Below are positions 10,053-17,884 of a stretch of DNA of 60,382 bases, piece after piece (the stretch's first letter is position 1; the number at the start of each line of letters is the position of its first letter). Made by a program: the position numbers and the translations under genes. Source of the stretch: a virus; the IMG/VR virus record IMGVR_UViG_3300020470_001595, positions 1 to 60,382 of that record; one strand, written 5' to 3'. Under the pieces are notes generated by a model, which worked only from the letters and a program-made list of their open reading frames with translations, made no database searches and was not told the origin of the DNA.

Positions 10053-10655
10053 ATGTCATTTTATCCTATATTACCTCATCCTACATTTGATGAGGTTGAC
10101 TTTGCTACTTGGGAAGATGGATTCACTAATGATGAGTGTAATGAAATTATCCGTCTTGGTGAATCTCTTGATGCTAAGGATTCTACAGTAGGTGGTAAGG
10201 TTGAGCAAGGCAATGCTGTAAATAATGACATTCGCAAGTCATTAAACTCTTGGTTATCTGTTAATGATGAAACTGATTGGTTATACAATAGATTAGCTAA
10301 CATCTCTAGGTGTCTCAATGGGATGCACTGGAGATTTGATATTTCAGGGTTTAGTGAAGATTTACAGTATACCAGATATAATGATGATAAATCATTTTAT
10401 AATTGGCATATTGATAGTGGAGTAAATAAATCAGATCATCCTCAAAGGAAACTGAGTCTTACTCTACAATTATCTGAACCAGATGAATATGAAGGTGGTG
10501 ACTTTCAAATACATGGTAGTAGATTAAATACACTACCTAAAAAGAAAGGATTACTCATAGCATTTCCTAGCTATTCTTTACATCAAGTTACACCAGTTAC
10601 AAAAGGTATTAGAAGGAGTCTAGTTGTATGGTTATGCGGTCCACCGTTTCGTTAG
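10053..10655 (+). CDS. 2OG-Fe(II) dioxygenase, prolyl 4-hydroxylase-like
   Basis: A 200-residue enzyme of the 2-oxoglutarate/Fe(II) dioxygenase fold. The facial triad is visible as H119 and D121 (NWHIDSG) with distal H177 (SLHQVTPV), and R188 in RRSLVVW fits the Arg that binds 2-oxoglutarate. The YEGGDFQIHG and KGLLIAFPS strands are typical of P4H/PiuC-type hydroxylases. The family hydroxylates proline or other side chains using O2 and 2-oxoglutarate. It begins 6 bases after the collagen-like gene, whose Gly-X-Pro-Gly repeats suit a collagen-type prolyl hydroxylase. The substrate is inferred, not shown. Confidence 0.85.
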   Translation: MSFYPILPHPTFDEVDFATWEDGFTNDECNEIIRLGESLDAKDSTVGGKVEQGNAVNNDIRKSLNSWLSVNDETDWLYNRLANISRCLNGMHWRFDISGFSEDLQYTRYNDDKSFYNWHIDSGVNKSDHPQRKLSLTLQLSEPDEYEGGDFQIHGSRLNTLPKKKGLLIAFPSYSLHQVTPVTKGIRRSLVVWLCGPPFR

Positions 10656-10666
10656 TGACACCTCAT

Positions 10667-10711
10667 AAAGTGTCCAGTCATGCCCCATTGAGTCCCTCTG
10701 GGTACTATAAT
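10667..10711 (+). promoter_or_regulatory. Sigma70-like promoter with AAAGTGTC upstream element
   Basis: TATAAT is at 10706-10711 and AAAGTGTC at 10667-10674, separated by 31 bases; no good -35 hexamer sits at 17 bases. The element is preceded by GTGACACCT, so GACAC and GTGTC form a small dyad. Three other promoters here (17874, 20851, 25473) share this layout. It would drive the gene starting at 10718, from a very short leader. Confidence 0.5.
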
Positions 10712-10717
10712 GGTAAC

Positions 10718-11902
10718 ATGAAAAACACACACCTTGAGCATCTCGAAGATAACATTCTCAACGCTGGTTCTACTGGTGGATTGGAGACTGTTGACTTCCT
10801 GAAAGATTTTGGAAATATGCTTACAGGTAAGAAGAGTGATATTTCAATCTCAACCAAATGGGATGGAGCTCCTGCTATTGTATGTGGCAGAGACCCAGTA
10901 AATCATAGGTTCTTTGTTGGTACTAAATCAGTATTCAATAAGGTTAATCCTAAAGTATGTTATGATGATACAGATATAGATCGTTATTATCAAGCAGAGG
11001 TACTAAGAAGGAAACTTAAGACTTGTTTGAAGTATCTCTCACAAACTGGAATAGTTGGAGTGATGCAGGGTGATCTGCTGTTTACTGAAGAGGATAAGAA
11101 ATTTGCTAAGATAGGTGGCAAACAAGTGGTCACTTTCCAACCTAATGCTATTACATACGCTGTGCCTGTTGATTCACTCAAGGGAATTAGCGTGATGGAA
11201 GCAAAGTTGGGTTTGGTACTTCACACACTCTATATTGGTGAAACTCTTCAGGATATGAAGGCAGTATTTAATCCTAATTGGCAATTCCATACTATTCATA
11301 CTGATGAAAATATATTCATAGCTAATGCTAATTTTGCTGATGAAGCAGGTGTTGCTAAATTTAATGTTAGGGAATCTGCTAAGTTTACTGCATTGATTAA
11401 TAGAGCAACTGGATCATTGAAGAGATCATCTGAGTTCTTGAATATTATTCATGACTATGGTGAGTCTAAGTTTATTATGGCAATATTGTTTAAGAAGTTC
11501 TTCAATGATAGGATTCGTAAAGGTCAAGGAATTGTTGATACTAAAAGAGTAGCATCTGATTTTGCACAATTCTATTCTATCAGAATGGATGAAGAAATTG
11601 ATAGTAAGAAAACAGAAAAGACTAAATCGAAATATATTGAAATGAAACGCAATGGACTAGCATTTATTGCTAAGTATGAGCAGGAGATATATTTTACTGT
11701 TGCATCTTACATTTCAGTTCGTACTGCTAAGAAGATGATAATTGATCAGTTGAATAAAGTTAAGGAAATTGAGACATTTGTTGACAACATACCTTCACAA
11801 CCAGAGGGTTATGTGGTATCATATAATGGAAAAGCACTAAAGTTTGTCGATGATGACTTTAGAAGGGCAAACATTACAGTCACTAAATCATGGCAACCGT
11901 AG
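10718..11902 (+). CDS. Nucleotidyltransferase/ligase-fold protein (KWDG motif)
   Basis: A 394-residue protein from ATG 10718; the frame is open from 10628, but that earlier start would overlap the dioxygenase and the promoter. It shows the motif series of covalent nucleotidyltransferases (DNA/RNA ligases, capping enzymes): motif I K47-W-D-G50 in STKWDGAPA, a motif-III-like QGDLLF at 117-122, motif IV E363-G364 in PEGYVVS, and motif V K375 in ALKF. That supports a protein forming a lysyl-AMP or -GMP intermediate, but no accessory nucleic-acid domain is recognisable and cyanophage relatives are usually annotated as unknown. It overlaps the next gene by 13 bases. Confidence 0.55.
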   Translation: MKNTHLEHLEDNILNAGSTGGLETVDFLKDFGNMLTGKKSDISISTKWDGAPAIVCGRDPVNHRFFVGTKSVFNKVNPKVCYDDTDIDRYYQAEVLRRKLKTCLKYLSQTGIVGVMQGDLLFTEEDKKFAKIGGKQVVTFQPNAITYAVPVDSLKGISVMEAKLGLVLHTLYIGETLQDMKAVFNPNWQFHTIHTDENIFIANANFADEAGVAKFNVRESAKFTALINRATGSLKRSSEFLNIIHDYGESKFIMAILFKKFFNDRIRKGQGIVDTKRVASDFAQFYSIRMDEEIDSKKTEKTKSKYIEMKRNGLAFIAKYEQEIYFTVASYISVRTAKKMIIDQLNKVKEIETFVDNIPSQPEGYVVSYNGKALKFVDDDFRRANITVTKSWQP

Positions 11903-12153
11903 CAACATTCAAAGACTTTATTAAAGTCAGGGAGTACATCTACCTTAAGTATGAGTATTATGCTAATTTGGGTAGAATGAGGGAAAATCTATCACCTGAA
12001 GAGGAGTTGGAACAACAAGCATGTTGGGAACTAATCAGGGATTTGAAGGGATTTCTTGATAATGTAGAGGAGAACTTTGAAGATCCTGATAGAGTGAATG
12101 ATTTCTTGATTGATGATAAAGTAGTACCTATCAATCCAATGTGGAATGACTAA
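11890..12153 (+). CDS. Hypothetical acidic helical protein
   Basis: An 87-residue protein starting inside the preceding gene (13-base overlap) and overlapping the next by 8 bases, so it is translationally coupled within the enzyme island. It is predicted mainly helical, with a Tyr-rich N-terminal helix (EYIYLKYEYY) and an acidic middle (SPEEELEQQ). I do not recognise a family. Confidence 0.75.
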   Translation: MATVATFKDFIKVREYIYLKYEYYANLGRMRENLSPEEELEQQACWELIRDLKGFLDNVEENFEDPDRVNDFLIDDKVVPINPMWND

Positions 12154-12730
12154 ATTTCAAGTTTATGATAACTTTTTGTTACCATCATATGCTAATTACT
12201 TAGAAACTTTAATGTTATCTAAGAGTATTAAATGGGAACATCAAGATCATATGGATCATGATGATAGCTATCCACAAAAGGTTCTAGGGATTCTTGATGA
12301 AGGGTATAGTATAGCACATAATACAATGTACCATGCACTTGCAGGTATGATTGGTCAAATAATAGATCAATTAATGCCTGATCAACATCCTGTTAGAATT
12401 AGAGGAGTTAAACAACGCAATATTACTGATAATATTCAATTTTATCCACCACACACAGATATGACTGATGATGGTGGGTATAGTTTAATATATTATCCTA
12501 CTGATTGTACAGGTGATACATATTTGTTTGCAGAGAAAGATATAAATGATGTATCATTTGTAGAAAATAATGATACATCAAATTATAATTGGGAACCTAC
12601 CGATCAAGTTTCACCAAAGAAGAATAGAATGATAGTATTTCCTTCTAATAATTATCATGCAGGATCACCACCATTAGAGATAAGATATTTAATTAATTTT
12701 AATTTCCTACCACTAAATAATCTTACCTAA
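12146..12730 (+). CDS. Second 2OG-Fe(II) dioxygenase
   Basis: A 194-residue dioxygenase distinct from the one at 10053. The triad reads H103 and D105 (YPPHTDMTDDGG) and H171 (NNYHAGSPP), with R180 (EIRYLINFNF) as the likely 2-oxoglutarate anchor. The RMIVFPSN strand before the distal His is typical of the fold. It is small, with no extra domain, and lies 9 bases before the tandem halogenase-family genes. Members of this group act on proteins, nucleobases or small metabolites; the neighbours suggest tailoring chemistry but do not fix the substrate. Confidence 0.8.
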   Translation: MTKFQVYDNFLLPSYANYLETLMLSKSIKWEHQDHMDHDDSYPQKVLGILDEGYSIAHNTMYHALAGMIGQIIDQLMPDQHPVRIRGVKQRNITDNIQFYPPHTDMTDDGGYSLIYYPTDCTGDTYLFAEKDINDVSFVENNDTSNYNWEPTDQVSPKKNRMIVFPSNNYHAGSPPLEIRYLINFNFLPLNNLT

Positions 12731-12739
12731 AGTATTACT

Positions 12740-14098
12740 ATGTCCAGAAAAATTGCTGTAATTGGTGCATGTATGGAGGGTTTCCTTCAATTATGTGACT
12801 TAGTTAATAATAAAAGATATGGAGAAGGTTTAACAACATATAAAGATGATGAATATGTATTGATACATGATCCCAGTAAAGCAAGTCCATTCTCATTAAC
12901 TGGTGCTGGTTTAGCATTTCAGGAGATGATGGAGTCAGAGATATTCTTTACTAAAAGATGGTTGAAGAAATATTGTGATGCTGTTGAGGGTTGTGGTTAC
13001 AAATATATTGGATGGGGTAATAGGAGAGATAAGAACTTTGTGGTTCAAGGTTGTAGTCATATGTTTGATATGGATATGTTTAGAGCAGAATTTATTAAAG
13101 ATGGTGGAAAGATATTTGGTGATTTTGTTACTATAAAAGAAGAGAAGATTGATTCATTCTCAGTAGATGAAGATAAGGTTAGTATTAATGGTGCTGAGTA
13201 TGATTATGTCATTGATTGTAGTGAAGAATTGCCTATGATTGGTGAGGAGGATTATATGAATCCTTCTGTTATGTTTACCAATAGCTATGCATTAATAGAA
13301 AAACCAATACCAGGTGATTTTAATTATACTATACAATATGCTGCAAAACATGGTCATGTTACTGGATTACCATATCAAAGTAAACAAATATGGGTATATT
13401 TGTATGATAATGAGATAAGCACAAGAGCAGAAGTTTGGGAAGATTTTAAATCTATATTCCCTGATGAGGATATGTCAGAGTATAAGAGTTATGAATCTAC
13501 ATTTAGACCAAGAGTATCTAATTATATACTAAACCCAAACAATAAAAGATATTTTAGGAATGGTAATGCACTAATTAATATAGATCCTGGAAGTCCTGGA
13601 ACAAGTGCTCAATATAGTATGTTTGCTTCAGCACAGATTTGTAGGTATCTATTTAATGAAGCAGCAAGAAATGATGAGATAGTTAGTCAAGAATTGCAAT
13701 TAAATTATAATCATTATGTACTGCAAACTTTGCAGTCATTTATATGTTTCTCTTATCAGTATGGATCAAGATATGATACACCATTCTGGAATAAAGTATC
13801 AAAGGAGGCAAGAGAATATCTTGATGAACCATATTTTACCATGCCATCTATATTTCCTGGTAAACCAGTATCACAAATATTAATTAATGACACATTTAGT
13901 GAAGAAGATTATAGAATATCACATCATGTTGATCAGGGTGAAGGTGCTAAACTATTACCTTATGATTGGATGAATAATTCTAATATGTTCTATGAATATG
14001 CTATTGGATTAGGTGCGCCATATGCAGATAAATTGAGTAGGTTAGGTGATACTGATCCCCCTGAAGATTTTGGTACTATTTGTTATGATTGTTTATGA
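12740..14098 (+). CDS. Degenerate FAD-halogenase-family protein
   Basis: A 452-residue protein with an N-terminal Rossmann-like strand (KIAVIGACMEGF) whose GxGxxG is altered to G-A-C-M-E-G. Overall layout, including an FAD-fold INIDPGSPGTSAQ region and a helical C-terminus with YDTPFW near the neighbour's DDSPFW, follows the halogenase next door. The WxWxIP block, the GVGEGT loop and the catalytic-lysine segment are missing or unrecognisable. It may be a non-catalytic partner or an enzyme with changed chemistry. Its stop overlaps the next start (ATGA), so the two are probably made together. Confidence 0.6.
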   Translation: MSRKIAVIGACMEGFLQLCDLVNNKRYGEGLTTYKDDEYVLIHDPSKASPFSLTGAGLAFQEMMESEIFFTKRWLKKYCDAVEGCGYKYIGWGNRRDKNFVVQGCSHMFDMDMFRAEFIKDGGKIFGDFVTIKEEKIDSFSVDEDKVSINGAEYDYVIDCSEELPMIGEEDYMNPSVMFTNSYALIEKPIPGDFNYTIQYAAKHGHVTGLPYQSKQIWVYLYDNEISTRAEVWEDFKSIFPDEDMSEYKSYESTFRPRVSNYILNPNNKRYFRNGNALINIDPGSPGTSAQYSMFASAQICRYLFNEAARNDEIVSQELQLNYNHYVLQTLQSFICFSYQYGSRYDTPFWNKVSKEAREYLDEPYFTMPSIFPGKPVSQILINDTFSEEDYRISHHVDQGEGAKLLPYDWMNNSNMFYEYAIGLGAPYADKLSRLGDTDPPEDFGTICYDCL

Positions 14099-15645
14099 TT
14101 AAGAATATTATTATTGTTGGTGGTGGTACTTCAGGATTAGTTACTGCTGCAATGTTTCAGGATTTCTGGAAACAAAAAGCTAATATATCTGTAATATATG
14201 ATCCAAATAATAAAACTATTGGTGTTGGTGAAGGTACTACACCTAGTTTTACTGATGTATTAAAGAATACTCTGGGTTATAGTACAGAGGATTGTATTAG
14301 ATCTTTAGATGCAACTATTAAATTAGGAGTTAAATTTAAGAATTGGATACCTAATGATGAATATTATCATGGATTTGGTCAAGTAGTCAATGATCTTGAT
14401 GGTAACCAAAATGAAGAATTGACAGATAATGTAGCATCTCTTCATGCATTATTAAATGATAAGTATACTGGTGGTGTTAATTTCAATGAAGCAACTACAA
14501 ATATACCTACTGATTTAAAAGACTATCATTTTGCATATCATATAACAACAGATAAATTAGTTGAGTTTTTGTTTAGATATTTAAAAGATAGAGTAACACT
14601 TATTCCTGATAAAGTAATAGAGGTAAACTCTGATGGTGAGAATATACAAAATATAATATGTGAGAAGACAGGTACATATGAAGCAGATTTATTTGTTGAT
14701 GCAACAGGGTTTGATCCTATTTTAATGAAGGAATTAAACAATGAGTGGGTAGACTTATCAAATCATTTACCTATTGATAGTGCAATTCCTCAACCAGTAG
14801 ATAATAATACTGGTAGTATTCCAACATATACTTTATCTGAAGCAACTAAACATGGTTGGATATGGCAGATACCAACTAGAGAAAGATTTGGTACTGGTTA
14901 TCTATATTCTTCTAAATTTACATCTGATGATGAAGCAAAGGAAGATTATAATAAATGGTTAATTAAGAATCATGGTGTAGGATTAGAGTCAAATAGAATA
15001 ATTAAATGGAACTCAGGACATTGGAAGAAGGCATGGGTAGGTAATTGTTTTGCTGTTGGATTGTCTGGTGGTTTTATCGAACCACTTGAGGCATTAACAC
15101 ATCAATATCTAACCTTTATGGTTGATAGCTTTATGAGTTTGAATTCTACATTAAAACACTTACAGTATAACAGAGATAGATTAAATATGGTACAAACTAG
15201 AATATTCTTTGATTATACACAGTTTCTTAATTTACATTATTGTACAAATAGAGATGATTCACCATTCTGGAGACATATGACTGCTAATAAAACTGAATGG
15301 GTCAGAACTATTGAAGAGAAATGTAAACATGAGTTCTTAGATCTCTTTAGAACTGATGATATGTTAGATTATTGGGGTCACGATAATTATATACAGGTAA
15401 TGAATGGAATTCATATGTTTAATAAAGATGCAATTAAAGATTTCATTAACTCAAGATTTTCAACTGAAGATTTAATGAGTGAATCTAGGAAACAAGATGA
15501 ATTCATTGAGTTTATGAAAAGAAAGATGGCATTTATAGATCATAAAGAATATCTTGATGAATTGCAACTGGTTGAAGATGAAGAGTATACAATAGGTAAA
15601 GAGCTAGAGACACTCAAAGAACCGTCCACCCTACCATACATTTAA
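14095..15645 (+). CDS. FAD-dependent halogenase (tryptophan halogenase family)
   Basis: A 516-residue flavin halogenase; I use ATG 14095, which overlaps the upstream TGA, rather than a TTG 6 bases earlier. Visible motifs: FAD-binding G9-G-G11-T-S-G14; GVGEGTTPS at 43-51; K80 in GVKFKNW, aligning with the catalytic Lys of PrnA-type enzymes; WIWQIP at 255-260, the family hallmark WxWxIP; and GGFIEPLEA at 325-333. Such enzymes use FADH2, O2 and a halide to make enzyme-bound hypohalous species. A cyanophage relative (VirX1 of phage Syn10) is reported to iodinate varied substrates. Substrate here unknown; no flavin reductase is nearby. Confidence 0.85.
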   Translation: MIKNIIIVGGGTSGLVTAAMFQDFWKQKANISVIYDPNNKTIGVGEGTTPSFTDVLKNTLGYSTEDCIRSLDATIKLGVKFKNWIPNDEYYHGFGQVVNDLDGNQNEELTDNVASLHALLNDKYTGGVNFNEATTNIPTDLKDYHFAYHITTDKLVEFLFRYLKDRVTLIPDKVIEVNSDGENIQNIICEKTGTYEADLFVDATGFDPILMKELNNEWVDLSNHLPIDSAIPQPVDNNTGSIPTYTLSEATKHGWIWQIPTRERFGTGYLYSSKFTSDDEAKEDYNKWLIKNHGVGLESNRIIKWNSGHWKKAWVGNCFAVGLSGGFIEPLEALTHQYLTFMVDSFMSLNSTLKHLQYNRDRLNMVQTRIFFDYTQFLNLHYCTNRDDSPFWRHMTANKTEWVRTIEEKCKHEFLDLFRTDDMLDYWGHDNYIQVMNGIHMFNKDAIKDFINSRFSTEDLMSESRKQDEFIEFMKRKMAFIDHKEYLDELQLVEDEEYTIGKELETLKEPSTLPYI

Positions 15646-15662
15646 TATAATAATAAACTATA

Positions 15663-16412
15663 ATGAAAATACCTAAACGATCTGATATGACTGCTGCTGT
15701 GACTGCTGGTAAAAATGCCAAGAAAAAAGGACATGAATTCGAGCATCACATTGCTGGAACATTTAATAAACTATTTGGTGGAGATCATCAAGTTGATGGA
15801 AGACCACAAACTAAAGTAGATGTTTATGATAATGAAGGCACTAAGAGAAAATACTCTTGTAAGAGTATGTCAAAGAACCATACTCAGGTAGCATTGTTGT
15901 CTACTCAAGGTTTTATTGAACACTTTAAGATTAAAGGAAACAATAAAAAGTTTCTTGATATGTTCTTTGGATATTATAACAAAGAATGTAATAATATTGT
16001 AGAAGAGAAACATCCTGACTTAACTCTGTCTGCTATGGAGATAAGACAGAACCGAGTGTACAAAAATAATATAGAAAAGAAAATTTGCAGTTCTTTTGTA
16101 ACATGGATGAATCGAAACAAGTGTGCAATTTTTGATGTTATTGTTAGAAAGGGATATGATGGTGATTCAGTTGATACTATTATATTTCATACTAAAGGAT
16201 CTGAAATGATTAGAATGGTTCCTGTGGAAACTATAGCTAAACAGGTTGAAAATGGTAGATGGACACTCAATGATACAACTCTTGAATTTAGAATTGCAGA
16301 TGGTAGGAAACTATTTCATCTACAAATGAAGGGATCAGGTAAGAAATATAATAGTGGTTATCATAGCATGATGTTTCACATTTATAATATTAACTACAAT
16401 AAAATAATATGA
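15663..16412 (+). CDS. Putative PD-(D/E)XK-like nuclease or DNA-binding protein
   Basis: A 249-residue basic protein. An N-terminal helix (KKKGHEFEHHIAGTFN) with E27 is followed by D53 (TKVDVYD) and K67 (YSCKS) on paired strands, an arrangement seen in restriction-endonuclease-like folds, although the usual ExK is SxK here. The C-terminus is Lys/Tyr-rich. It follows the halogenase by 17 bases and overlaps the next gene by 4. The function is tentative; it could equally be an inactive member or an unrelated phage protein. Confidence 0.4.
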   Translation: MKIPKRSDMTAAVTAGKNAKKKGHEFEHHIAGTFNKLFGGDHQVDGRPQTKVDVYDNEGTKRKYSCKSMSKNHTQVALLSTQGFIEHFKIKGNNKKFLDMFFGYYNKECNNIVEEKHPDLTLSAMEIRQNRVYKNNIEKKICSSFVTWMNRNKCAIFDVIVRKGYDGDSVDTIIFHTKGSEMIRMVPVETIAKQVENGRWTLNDTTLEFRIADGRKLFHLQMKGSGKKYNSGYHSMMFHIYNINYNKII

Positions 16413-16702
16413 GTAAAGTAAATGTACCATTAGATCTATTTGAGTTAATACAGTTTGGTGAATTAATTAATGAGATTAATAATTTACCTAAATCTGAACG
16501 ATCTAGATTTATGGTTAATAACAATGATAACACATTTAATCAGTTAGTTGATATTGTTAACAAATTGAAATTATATTACGATCAAGCATTAGATGATGTT
16601 GGTTTTACTCTCGAAGATCACTATAAAGATAAGTTAGAATATCCTGATTTATGTAATCAAGTAATTGATATTATAAACGATAAATATCAACGACACGCTT
16701 AA
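16409..16702 (+). CDS. Hypothetical protein
   Basis: A 97-residue acidic, probably all-helical protein, coupled to the upstream gene by an ATGA overlap. It is rich in Asn and Asp with several amphipathic segments ([19 protein letters not shown]). No membrane segment or known motif. Function unknown. Confidence 0.75.
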   Translation: MSKVNVPLDLFELIQFGELINEINNLPKSERSRFMVNNNDNTFNQLVDIVNKLKLYYDQALDDVGFTLEDHYKDKLEYPDLCNQVIDIINDKYQRHA

Positions 16703-16707
16703 ATTTC

Positions 16708-17007
16708 ATGGCATCATATACAATTACCCTCAAAGATTCTGAAGGGGTTGAACTTAGTACATTTGATTGTGCAGAAGATACATACATTCTAGATCAATTA
16801 GAAGAGGAAGGTTTAGATCATCCTAGTTCATGTCGTGCTGGTGCTTGTTCATCATGTGCAATGAAATTAGAAAAGGGAAGTGTTAATCAAGAAGATCAAT
16901 CTTTCTTAGATGATGATCAAGTAGAGGAAGGATATGTGTTAACTTGTGTAGCGACACCTACATCAGATTGTGTTATAATAACAGAGCAAGAAGAAAATCT
17001 TTATTAA
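16708..17007 (+). CDS. petF: Plant-type [2Fe-2S] ferredoxin
   Basis: A 99-residue ferredoxin, the normal length for the photosynthetic type. The cluster ligands are C42, C47 and C50 ([14 protein letters not shown], the CxxxxCxxC signature) and C80 (LTCVATP). Acidic surface patches ([19 protein letters not shown]) suit docking to ferredoxin-dependent enzymes. In cyanophages it can divert photosynthetic electrons to phage enzymes such as bilin reductases; none is in this window. Its stop codon overlaps the start of the next small gene. Confidence 0.93.
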   Translation: MASYTITLKDSEGVELSTFDCAEDTYILDQLEEEGLDHPSSCRAGACSSCAMKLEKGSVNQEDQSFLDDDQVEEGYVLTCVATPTSDCVIITEQEENLY

Positions 17008-17111
17008 TGGATAACACTACAGTCGAAATTATTGATACCTTGATTTTATTGTCGGTTGGTGTTATAATAACATATTATCAGACAAGGGTATCTAAAAATG
17101 ACGACATTTGA
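17007..17111 (+). CDS. Tiny single-pass membrane peptide
   Basis: A 34-residue frame beginning at the last base of the ferredoxin stop (TAATGG). It has one hydrophobic segment (TLILLSVGVIITYY) followed by TRVSKND, suggesting a membrane peptide with a charged C-terminus. Its end overlaps the next gene by 14 bases. The coupling supports translation; function unknown. Confidence 0.5.
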   Translation: MDNTTVEIIDTLILLSVGVIITYYQTRVSKNDDI

Positions 17112-17259
17112 AGTTATTGCCAGATACACAGATTATCAAAGTAGATCACATTTTGTGTCTATAGATTCTGATACATCCGATAGGAGACATATTGAAGATT
17201 TAATTAAATCTCGATATCCTGCGGATAAAGTTTATATTCAAACTGTATCACAAAAATGA
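17098..17259 (+). CDS. Small hypothetical protein
   Basis: A 53-residue protein (MTTFEVIARYTDYQ to QTVSQK) predicted beta-beta-alpha-beta. It overlaps both neighbours (ATGA at 17256), consistent with a coupled cluster. The shape resembles the small proteins at 19322-19881, but sequence likeness is weak. Function unknown. Confidence 0.6.
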   Translation: MTTFEVIARYTDYQSRSHFVSIDSDTSDRRHIEDLIKSRYPADKVYIQTVSQK

Positions 17260-17468
17260 CTGCACCAATTCCTGAATGGACTCGACCAGAGTATAAAAAA
17301 AGACATCAAATTAAATCGAAATTTTATTATATCTTTTGGGGTATAGCTACGGTTTCAGTTGTATTTGGTCAACTATATGTTGGTAGTGGTTATAGATCAT
17401 ATGCCAACTCATTGAATAGAATTTTTGATACTATCGAAGTAGAAGTAAATCAACCTCGCTTTTATTAA
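17256..17468 (+). CDS. Small membrane protein
   Basis: A 70-residue protein with a basic N-terminus (EYKKRHQIKSK), one clear transmembrane helix at about 24-42 (YYIFWGIATVSVVFGQLYV) and a short hydrophilic tail. By the positive-inside rule the N-terminus would be cytoplasmic. Coupled to the upstream gene by ATGA. No family recognised. Confidence 0.7.
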   Translation: MTAPIPEWTRPEYKKRHQIKSKFYYIFWGIATVSVVFGQLYVGSGYRSYANSLNRIFDTIEVEVNQPRFY

Positions 17469-17470
17469 TC

Positions 17471-17878
17471 ATGCATTTACAGGACAGATTGTACAATTTC
17501 ATTATGAATTTCAATCTTAAAAAAGAGAATGAAACTAACATTTATGAATCACCTGATGGTGGCAATACTGTATATGTTAGAAAATCTAATCAAGATCCTA
17601 AATTTAGATCTAGAGTTATTATAAACCATGATGATCCATTTATTGATGAATTAGTATCAAAAGGATATACATTTGATATTGGTAATTCATGGTATCGCAG
17701 AAGATGGTCAACAAATAATGGTTCTGAATCTATTGAAGAAGTTTACCAAATGGTTGAACATGGTGATAATAAATCATGGAAACACTTGATGATTGGGTTC
17801 AATAATGAGGTATTTTATGAAGAACCAGTCGATAAAGTGTCACAACAGAGGGTTGGCAAGGACTTAGACCTGCTATAA
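17471..17878 (+). CDS. Hypothetical protein
   Basis: A 135-residue protein, mixed alpha/beta, with a Tyr/Trp/Arg-rich middle (NSWYRRRWSTNNG) and an acidic C-terminus. The last 15 or so codons contain the AAAGTGTC element and most of the promoter at 17834-17879, so the 3' end serves as both protein code and control DNA. Function unknown. Confidence 0.7.
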   Translation: MHLQDRLYNFIMNFNLKKENETNIYESPDGGNTVYVRKSNQDPKFRSRVIINHDDPFIDELVSKGYTFDIGNSWYRRRWSTNNGSESIEEVYQMVEHGDNKSWKHLMIGFNNEVFYEEPVDKVSQQRVGKDLDLL

Positions 17879-17879
17879 T
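17834..17879 (+). promoter_or_regulatory. Sigma70-like promoter with AAAGTGTC upstream element
   Basis: TATAAT at 17874-17879; AAAGTGTC at 17834-17841, 32 bases upstream. A partial -35 (TTGGCA, 17853-17858) lies at a short 15-base spacing. The flank CCAGTC before the element is identical to that at 25433. The start point would fall at about 17885, exactly where the long RNA stem begins. Confidence 0.6.
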
Positions 17880-17884
17880 GAGTA

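Noticed and set aside
12740-15645. One halogenase gene split by a frameshift
   Set aside because: Each frame has its own N-terminal dinucleotide-binding strand and near full length; they are tandem members of one family.
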